Shown here: piece by piece, positions 55,855 to 64,000 of the stretch
How positions within the stretch are numbered: position 1 is the first letter of the stretch
How the letters are laid out: each line of letters starts with the position of its first letter
Assembly (NCBI GenBank): GCA_016808115.1
Contig: JAEQBH010001846.1
Span: 62,001-126,000 of the forward strand
DNA from: Tetrastigma voinierianum
Lineage: Eukaryota > Streptophyta > Magnoliopsida > Vitales > Vitaceae
DNA length: 64,000 nt
Direction of reading: 5' to 3'
Program-made: the position numbers and the translations under genes
Notes under the pieces: model-generated
Database searches by the model: none
Told to the model about the DNA's origin: nothing
What the model saw: only the letters and a program-made list of their open reading frames with translations

Positions 55855-58800
55855 TGTAAAATCTAAGTAAATTTGAATTTTTCCTAAAAATGGAAAAATA
55901 GTAAATTGTTGATATAATATAAGTTGTAAAATTGAAATTTTTCTAGATTTCGAATGACGAAACGGACCTTACCGTTGGATTCGTCTCGCGAAATCAAGTT
56001 ACCCAGACAAATTTTGTTAAATTTCGAGATAGTCGGATTTTTATGATTTTCGGGACGTCAAGTATCTGGTGGACCCCAAAAACAGGATTTTTGAGAAAAA
56101 AAAATCTCGAAAGTGGAAAATAAATTAATTAAAATTTCATTTAAATAGGTGAACTTGAGCAGGAACAAATAGATTGTTTGAATGAGAAACAAGCTTGAAC
56201 CGATCTAAACACGTGATGGCGCGATATGGGCCAAGTCTTTAAGACTTAAGTCAAAGGTAGAAAATCAGATTGGAGGGGGAAAGGAGCAGATTTTATGCTG
56301 GGAAAATAACCGTAGAGAGAGGGAGAGAAAATGAGAAGCCAAAGACTTCTTTCTTCGATCAACAGAGTTCCATCGGTCAGAATTCGTCGGGCCAAGAACG
56401 AAAGTTCATCTACTCGACGAGGGCTACTCGTGGGTACCAAAAACACAGGATTTTGTCGAGGATTCAACCGAGGAGTTCGGGAAATCAAAGGTTTCGGGTT
56501 TAGGAAGTGTCCACAGGACTTCCTAGAGTTTTCTCTACGCTCTAAGAGATAAAGATTCTTCCTACTTTGGTTTATTTTCCGCTCTAAGGGCTGCTTGGTT
56601 GTGTTTTTTTTCCCTAAGGGGTTGTTCTGTTGGGTTTCCTGCCCTAATGGGCTATTTGGCTATGTTTTTGCCCTAAAGGGCTGTTTGGAAAATTTTTTGG
56701 GTTGTGGGAATACTGCCTTGTTTTTGCCCTATGAAACGTCCAGATTTTGGGACTGATTTTCGGTTGGAAAAATAGGGAATTTGGACTAGTGTCCTTCATG
56801 GAAATTGTAGCTGCAATTGTGAACTTGATGTTCTGTTTTTTAATCACCCAAAATGGACCTCTATAGCTCAAGTTATGGTCCATTTTCTGGGTTGCCACGA
56901 GTGCCTGTTTGTATACAACATCCGATTTTGGGACTTATTTTCGGTTGGGAAAAATAGGAAATTTGGACTAGTGTTCTTCATGAAAATTATAGCTGCATCT
57001 GTAAACTTGATATAAGCTTTTGAATCACCGAAATTGGACCTCTATACCTCAAGGTATGGTCTATTTTATGGGACTGCCACAGGCTACCCTATTTGACCCC
57101 ATACACTGTCTAGATTTTGGGACTGGTTTCCGATTGAAAAAAACAGGGAATTTGGACTAGTGTTCTTTATGGAAATTATAGCTACATCTGTAAAATTGAT
57201 GTAGGCTTTTGAATCACCTAAATTGGACCTCTACAGCTCAAGTTATGGTCCATTTCTCGAGACTGCTACAGCTTAGGTTGTTTAATAGTTTGTGTCCATA
57301 TTTTGGGACTATTAGAGGACTAGTTTCTGAACTGTACGAAACTATCTTGTGGTCTATTATGTCTTGTTGTGTGGAATGATTTGTGGGCATCTCTATGCCA
57401 CAAATAGTCTTGAGGATCAAGTTGTCATTGCTTGAGTTTGAATGACATGCTTGGGGGTAATTGATTAGAAGTCAATATGTGTGTCCTAATGTATTGACAT
57501 GTGATGAGTTTGTGTATGGATAAGGCCATTGCATGGCTTGTTTGTGGGCTATTTGTGGACATGTTATGTCACAATTTGGCATAGAGGATAAAGTATGTCA
57601 TTGCTTGATTGGTGATGACTTGTTGATGTTGATACATGTGTGTGCAAATATATTGATATGAAATGTGTGATCGTTTAGAAATTTTATGTTGATTGATATA
57701 ATTTTCCATGATGCATGGGTGATATGCATGAGTAGAATTGTCCATATAGCATTCATCATATATTTGACATGGTATAGGCATGCAATGACACATCACATTG
57801 CATATGCATGGGGACATCGCATGAAATGGGTGTGAGTGCATGGTATGGATCAACATTGCGTTTGGTGTTTGATGGTGGACTCGGTATTGTGGGACAACGT
57901 CCAACAGAGTCGCACAATTGCATACATGAAAATGAAAATATGTGTCGAGTAAAAGCAAGCAGGGATAGATACCCCCTTAGGTGAAAGACTCGTTTTTTTT
58001 TTGTTATACATATGTGTCCAACGGTCAAAGCCTGTGAAAGTGTAGGAAGGCGTGCGAAGCCAGTGGTGAGACCCCGAAAATTCACTACCCACAAAAAGAC
58101 ACATGAGTTTTGTGTACAAATGATCATTGAGGTGTAACATCCAAAAAGCTTTTGGTTTGAAAACAAATGAATTTGTTTTGTAACATGATCATTGAATGTA
58201 ATCCAAAAATGATGGATTTTATCACGTATGGGCTTTGGCATTGTGTGACAGGAGTAAGTAAGAACTCGGGTGTGATGGGAGTCGATAAGGACTCAGGGCA
58301 TGGTACATGATTGAGTCTTATCTCATTTTATGGCATGACATGTAGGATTCCATAGTAGAAATTGCATGTTTTTACTTAGAATGTGAATGTGAATGTGTGG
58401 AACATGACCATTGCATATGCACTTAGGTGGGAGTAGCCTCTGTATGAAATATTCTCTACTGGGCGTGGCTCACCCTATATGGGAAACATTTCAGGTGCAG
58501 GACAGAGACCGGTAGACGGAGCTCATTTGAGATCGCAGTTGTGAAGAGGGCCGGCATGTGGCCTTGTTACCATTTTGTAAAACATTTTGGAACAATCTGT
58601 TCTAATATGTAATATTTGTAACAGTGTTGTAATTAAATTCTTGTGAATTGTTTTAAATGTAATTTTGTACGTTTTAAATGAACATAGATAAATGGACCCT
58701 ATGTAGTCATTTTTACTCATAAGTGGACCCAGTAAGGTCATGGTATTATGTTGGGCCTCAGATGGGACGTATTTGCATGTTTTGTATAGGTTGGATTTTG

Positions 58801-58950
58801 GATAGAGCTCTCGTACAAAGGAGACTACATCCGATTTTGTTAAATTATGGATCTCGGTGAATGAGACCTGATAGTCTGATGTCAGTCACCCAGATATCAC
58901 GAGTTTCGCATGTGCGGATGGTCGACGGACCCAGTGTGGGGGCGTCCGCG
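55855..58950 (+). repeat. Gypsy 5' LTR (about 3.1 kb)
   Basis: Starts TGTAAAATCTAAG inside the NB-ARC fragment. It contains three tandem units of about 185 bp (56741-57300), GCATATGCACTTAGGTGGGAG (about 58406, written here to show the motif), and closes near GTGTGGGGGCGTCC at 58934-58946. A primer-binding-like stretch follows. Frames within it (for example minus-strand 57756-58241) have no domain and are treated as chance. Confidence 0.75.
56741..57300. repeat. Three roughly 185-bp tandem units inside LTR
   Basis: Each unit holds GATTTTGGGACT, then GGAATTTGGACTAGTGT, then TTTGAATCACC (or similar), then CTCAAG(T/G)TATGGTC. The same unit occurs in the LTRs at 51345 and, reversed, at 6486-9567. 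Confidence 0.85.
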
Positions 58951-59052
58951 GCAATTATCAGGCTTAGGTTCGTGTACCTAGGGCTTAGAATGGACTGGTA
59001 CAAGACATTTATGGTGCATCTAATACCAGCGTCACAGCTTGATATCAGAGCG
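58951..59052 (+). other. Primer-binding-site region, two candidate sites
   Basis: ATTATCAGGCTTAGGTT at 58954-58970 and TTGATATCAGAGC at 59039-59051 both resemble the TGGTATCAGAGC primer site. The second follows GCGTCACA, itself an LTR-end phrase, so the true LTR border is 58950 or 59036. Confidence 0.55.
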
Positions 59053-59830
59053 TAGGTATGCGATTTCCTAGGACTTGATGGGCATGGGTTTAGACCATTG
59101 CATTCATTGTGCATTTCATGTTTTGTACTACATGATTGTGTGTTACATATTGCGTGAATTATATACATGGTAGAATGTATATAGGAAAGATGAACACTAA
59201 AGGTTAGAACATAACCTTAGAGTTCGGAAAAATGAGCGAAGCAGGATGGTCGGGATGTTGAGGTCTATTAGTAGTTGGCACATGCACTACTAGTTAGACA
59301 AGGAGGGAATTTCTAGCCGCATTCCAGCTAGAGGGTGAGTTCTAAGCATGGTAGGATTGGGTCAAAGCCTCAAGGAACTTGGAGGCAATGACATGGGAAG
59401 AGTTCTGTGAGCTCTTCATGGGCAAGTATTTCTCGGTATTTGCTCGATAGGCAAAAGCTCGGGAGTTCCTAGAGTTGAAACAAGGAACAATGCGCCGATT
59501 GCTCCACATACATAGCTGAGTTAATTGAATTGGCTCGTTTAGTTGATAGATTATGTGGCCCACGAGGCATGGCCTAAGTGAAAGTCTAAGGATGGTTTAA
59601 AGATGTCCATCAGTATGGTAAAATTGTGGGGACTTCTCTGTAAGACCACAGACTTGATGGTGAAGATAGCTATGGCCATTGAAAGGGAGAGGTGGACGGC
59701 CTTGAACAGGAGGCGGGTGTTAAGTTAAGTGAAGGTTTAGGCTTAGAGGTTGGAAACCTTGGAAGCGGAGTGTACATGTGAGTTCTCCCTAGGAACTAGG
59801 GTGAGTCTTCGATTAAATATGTTCTGGATT
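59053..59830 (+). pseudogene. Ty3/gypsy gag remnant
   Basis: Gag coat-protein remnant in shifting frames: FLAAFQLEGE at about 59310-59340, WEEFCELFMGKYF at about 59395-59435, AREFLELKQGTM at about 59458-59490, ELIELARLVD at about 59515-59545, and KIAMAIERERW at about 59662-59695. This is the order of plant gypsy retrotransposon gag domains. No zinc knuckle was found. It follows the LTR and primer site of the same element on the same strand. Confidence 0.7.
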
Positions 59831-60060
59831 AGCAGATTTAGAGATCTCGGGGTTCTCCTCCTTGTGGACCTCCCCAAGGGTCATGGACATGTCGGAGTTT
59901 GATGTCATCTTTGGGATAGACTGGTTGACGGCACATCGAATCTTCATTGATTATGATCATAGGAGGGTTACTGCCTACACATTGGATGGTATTTGTGTTA
60001 TGTTTTAAAGGGATAAGCATGACGCTTTACCCCAAGCCTTGTACAACTTTAAGTGGCACG
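59831..60060 (+). pseudogene. Ty3/gypsy protease remnant
   Basis: Reads FDVIFGIDWLTAHRIFIDYD, then RVTAYTLDG, the end of the aspartic protease domain just before reverse transcriptase in plant gypsy elements. The catalytic Asp-Ser/Thr-Gly upstream is not recognisable. A stop follows at about 60006. Confidence 0.65.
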
Positions 60061-60129
60061 GGCAATTGATGGAATTGGTTGTGACACTTACCTGGAAACG
60101 AGCGAGATAATTTGGTCTACCTCAAGTGG

Positions 60130-60650
60130 TTTATTAGTACGAGGCGTTTTTCGGGATGAACTATGGGTTCCTCAGCATAGGGTTGTAGACTACCATTGGA
60201 GTTACACTTTGGTACATGCTTTATTTCTATGACTCATATAAAATGGCCTGCGGGTTGCAGAACTCAAGGCCTAGTTACAAGAATTATTGAACAAGGGCTT
60301 TATTAGATTAAGCACTTCACCTTAGGAAGCTCCGGTTTTGTTTGCCAAGAAGAAGGACAAAGACTCTTGACATGCACCATGGTGCTCGACCAGTTAAATA
60401 GAACTCTTATTAAGAGATAGATGTCCTTTACTGAGGATTGATGATTTGTTTAATCAGTTGAGAGAGGTGCAGGTCTACTCTAAGATAGATCTCCGCAGTT
60501 ATCGTCAGTTGAGAGTTAGGGAGGCATACATCCCTAAGACAACGTTCAGGACACGGTATGGGCATTTCGAGTTCACAGTGATGACATTCAGATTGACAAA
60601 TGCTCTAGCGGCATTCATGGATCTTATGCATAGGGTGTTCTAGCCTTACC
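60130..60650 (+). pseudogene. Ty3/gypsy reverse transcriptase remnant, truncated
   Basis: Reverse transcriptase copies the element RNA into DNA. Visible: AELKA then LQELLNKGFIR (about 60255-60310), APVLFAKKKDK (about 60325-60362), LRIDDLFNQLRE (about 60435-60470), VYSKIDLRS with the first catalytic Asp (60470-60500), LRVREAYIPKTTFRTRYGHF and FEFTVMTFRLTNALAAF, then MDLMHRVF (to about 60643). The YxDD box that should follow is missing, and homology ends at about 60655. So RNase H, integrase and the 3' LTR are all absent and the element is 3'-truncated. Confidence 0.85.
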
Positions 60651-60659
60651 TAGTTTGGT

Positions 60660-60868
60660 TGTGTTGAGGTATGAGGATCATCATGAATTTGACCTAAACA
60701 CCTAAATTGGTCAAACATGAATTTGACCTACACATGTCGGATTCGTGTTGTGTTGTATCAAATTTTATCGGGGGCTTTTAGACATTTAGTGTAAAAAAGA
60801 AATAATATTCCTCAAATAGAATGGGTTTAAATGACCATAAATCTGAGGTGTAGTTTTTTTGCCGTTTT
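60660..60868. other. No gene recognised
   Basis: Contains a short direct repeat, CATGAATTTGACCTA, at about 60683 and 60717, possibly a small transposon end. Confidence 0.3.
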
Positions 60869-61060
60869 TTAGATCCCAAAGTGTCTTTTGAGAGAGACAC
60901 TTTCAAAAGTGTCTCTTGAAGAGACAACTTCTACATTAAATACTTTCTCTAATTTTAAATTTTTTGAATATAGTGAAGATGTGTTTTGAAGATCTTATAT
61001 CGTAATTTTGAAAATTTTGAATTTACACTTTGAAGAGACACCTTCATAATTTTAACATCC
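60869..61060. repeat. CACTA-like subterminal repeats
   Basis: AAAGTGTCT...AGACACTTTC, GTGTCTCTTGAAGAGACA and similar words form inverted pairs, matching those at 40690-40830. No CACTA terminus is attached. Confidence 0.5.
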
Positions 61061-61573
<513 letters not shown>

Positions 61574-61748
61574 CTGCAGATTAAACCAAAAATGAAAATA
61601 TGATTTTCTTTTTTCACTACTTCTCTGTATCACACGGAGTTTTGTGCGAAAGTAATCCATTGAAAAATAAAATCCGAACTCGAAGTCTAACAAAATATAC
61701 TTAGTAGGTCGTTTGGAAAGCAGATAATAAGCGGCGTGACAAAAATGG

Positions 61749-61925
61749 CTTTTAAAAAATTCAATGGTCGCGACATTTCCCAACGGCGGTTTTTGTTTTT
61801 AAAATTTTAATTGCCGGCACTCCCCAGCAGGTTTACGATTTAAAAATTCCAATGGCAGAGCCTCTATGGCAGTAGGTTCGATTTTATAAATTCCAATAAG
61901 TGGCCTCCAGCCTTGAAACCGATTT
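61749..61925. repeat. Four degenerate repeats of about 43 bp
   Basis: Units start near 61749, 61795, 61839 and 61882, each of the form TTTTAAAATTCCAATGGC followed by a C/G-rich word and GGTTT. They lie just ahead of a CT-rich leader. Confidence 0.6.
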
Positions 61926-62210
61926 TTAAAAGCGCAGCGCCCTTCCCTTTCTTTTCTCCACTTCCCGCCCATTTCTTCTCCACTTTGCTTTTATTTTCTC
62001 ACTGGTTTTCTTCTCCACGGATCCACATCCGTCTCCACGCGGCCACCTCGCGGCCAGCGAGGGTTCATCGGCACAACCATTGAACAACCCTTCTTTACGA
62101 GGTTTGTACTCTGTCCCATTTTCCTGCGATTTTGGGGAGTTAGGGTTCATTTAGGATTTGATTTAGGATATGGTTTTGTTTTTCAAGTTTTTGGGGTCTA
62201 GTGATTAGAT
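61926..62210 (+). other. CT-rich leader-like sequence
   Basis: CCTTCCCTTTC-type leader followed by a GC-rich block (about 62030-62070) and GTTTGTACTCTG, possibly a 5' splice site near 62100. No protein was identified. It may be the 5' UTR of a transposon gene or a host gene beginning. Confidence 0.3.
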
Positions 62211-63632
62211 TGATACAGGCCTTCTTGATTCCACTTGAGAACTACAGTCAAAAAAATCAAGCATCCTCACACTTACGAGATAGGATGCTACAGGTTGGTT
62301 ATTTGCATTCGGGTCTTCTTGAGTTGCTTAAAATCAATTATGATCATGCCATGTTTGAATTTTTGTGATCAGCTCTATGTGGTTTGAGAAATGAAGTTTA
62401 AGTTTGTTGGCCCATTTATTATACTAATACTATTAACCTATATATTATTTGATCTTATATGATTTTTAACTATTTATATCATGAATTTGAATCAATAATA
62501 TCATTTTTTTCTTTTTAAAAAAAAAATCAACTCTCCATCCGAACATTTTACAAGAAAATGTGAATTTTAAATATTTTATGAAAGTTGATCTCTTTTTAAG
62601 TTGTTACATTTTTTTATTATTGAAAAACTGTACCCCTTTTTTAAAAATATATAAATTGCACTTTGGTTCCCGTGAGTATGCACCATCCATTGATATACAA
62701 ACCAAAATCATACTATGAAAGCCCTTAAAAAATTTTCCATTGAAAAAAAATGATCAAATAAATTCCCCCATTTTATTCTAAGAAGCTCAGTAGTTTTCTA
62801 CAATTAAGTTTCTCAAGAAAATATCTTTAATATTTTTCATACAAAATAAAACTATTTAGAAGAACAGTATTCGATCAAATAAATATTATTTATTCTTAAA
62901 AATACATATACAGCCCGTCTGCATAAATCACAAATCCAAAATCTGAAACCAAAAATAAATAAAAAATAAAAAAAAATCAGTCAACCAGGAAGAAATGAGC
63001 ATCAGTTTTAAAAAGCTCGAAATTTTGAAGCTTCATGGAGATTTATCAGTAAGTTTTTAGAATATATAATAAATGGGCCATCTTGATTGCTGAAACAAGT
63101 TTAAGTTCTTCGAAATGAAGTTTATCGTTACAAGGGTCCGGGGATACGGGATTAGAGGTGTTCCCTGATTTTACTTGGTCCTAATACATCAATAGAATTA
63201 CAGTGGTAGAGTAGAGTTACCTTATCATCCCTCTCAGGGCTGGCATGCATGTTCATGGGAACTTGTCTTTGCTCTCAGTTTCCTCGGTTAAAAGATCATG
63301 TCTTAATTTCCAATAAAATATGCGTATCATAGTCATCATAGCATTTTCAGGACTAGCTACAAATGATTAACCTAGGGATTATACCAACTTGACTTTCTCG
63401 CAATTTCTTGACTATTTTAGTTGATTTTTTTTTGCTTCTTCTCCTCTTCTATATGGATTTTACAGTACTTGAAAGGGTTAGAGCTTTTTTTCCGGAGTTG
63501 AAACATGACAGAAACGGGGTTGGAGAGGTCTTCTTTTAAAAAAAACTCAAGATACAACTCAAAACGATGTCGTTTTGGTCTGTTTAAAAAGAAAAAAAAA
63601 AAAAGACAAAAATTATGTCATTTTGATATTTG

Positions 63633-63634
<2 letters not shown>
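62211..63634. other. No gene recognised
   Basis: AT-rich, intron-like sequence. CAAAACGATGTCGTTTTGG at about 63559 is a 19-bp palindrome. Confidence 0.3.

Positions 63635-63700
<66 letters not shown>
63635..63700. repeat. (TA)n microsatellite
   Basis: About 33 TA units. Confidence 0.98.
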
Positions 63701-63702
<2 letters not shown>

Positions 63703-63935
63703 TAAGTTGTTCATTTTGGTTAATGACTTCTACTTCATTTTGGTCATAAAAATAAGGTCTTTACGACCTATTTTTTTACTCAAATTTGGACCCACTGAGG
63801 TCATTGTCTGATATTGAGCCATGTTGGTTGTGTTTTTAGGAGAAATTGTATTTTTGGTAGAGCTCCATTACAAAGGGGCTACGCCGATTTTCATTAAATC
63901 GCGGAGTCCGGAAGGGAGACACGATTAGGGCCATT
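63701..63935 (+). repeat. Gypsy LTR fragment (3' portion)
   Basis: Collinear with 58690-58870 of the 3.1-kb LTR. Shared phrases: TGGACCCA(C/G)TGAGGTCAT-type, GTTGGGCC/GAGCCATG region, GGTAGAGCTC, ACAAAGG(A/G)G and CTAC. Its end is beyond recognisable homology. Confidence 0.5.
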
Positions 63936-64000
63936 TATTTTATAAACAAAGTATCAGGATAAACATATCTCATACTATTTAATTTTGTTTGCCATTTTAA

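Noticed and set aside
57756..58241. 161-codon open frame on the minus strand
   Set aside because: It lies wholly within the forward gypsy LTR, has no recognisable domain, and overlaps other frames of similar length.

Overview
The window looks like nuclear DNA of a flowering plant, most likely a woody eudicot. Long AT-rich stretches and (TA)n microsatellites surround decayed LTR retrotransposons, a PIF/Harbinger transposase remnant, CACTA-type termini and broken pieces of plant NBS-LRR disease-resistance genes. I cannot name the species. I found no intact protein-coding gene, rRNA, tRNA or CRISPR array. Every recognisable coding stretch is a pseudogene or gene fragment broken by stops, frameshifts, deletions or insertions.

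Layout. 0.3-5.1 kb: a forward Ty3/gypsy remnant (gag zinc knuckle, protease and integrase/chromodomain pieces, polypurine tract, 3' LTR), followed by a tRNA-like short repeat. 5.6-10.7 kb: a reverse-strand gypsy element with two long LTRs head to tail and an integrase remnant. 11.5-12.7 kb: a PIF/Harbinger transposase pseudogene. 13.1-16.6 kb: a reverse-strand gypsy LTR with a duplicated start. 18.6-21.5 kb: a tandemly duplicated block carrying leucine-rich-repeat exons of a CC-NBS-LRR gene. 21.9-28.9 kb: a three-level nest of LTR sequence whose innermost member is a solo LTR with a perfect 5-bp target duplication. 29.7 kb: a lone exon resembling the C-terminal domain of TIR-NBS-LRR proteins. 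30.8-38.2 kb: a Ty1/copia element split by two gypsy solo LTRs. 38.6-40.4 kb: promoter-like sequence and the 5' part of a CC-NBS-LRR pseudogene, ended by a CACTA terminus. 40.4-48 kb: CACTA-like and unidentified sequence. 48.8-50.6 kb: further LRR exons. 51.3-55.2 kb: a small LTR-flanked (TRIM-like or internally deleted) element interrupted by a gypsy solo LTR. 55.7 kb: a P-loop exon of another CC-NBS-LRR gene, cut by a gypsy 5' LTR that continues into gag, protease and reverse transcriptase (to 60.65 kb). 60.9-64 kb: CACTA-like repeats, (TA)n arrays and an LTR fragment.

Together the parts read as a decayed resistance-gene cluster used repeatedly as a landing site for retrotransposons. No genes here act together now. 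The most unusual structure is a pair of palindrome-bearing tandem arrays inside two nested LTRs. One is built on GTCGCGAC (about 56-bp period) and the other on GGTACC/GGTATCG (about 54-bp period), each with two palindromic words per unit.
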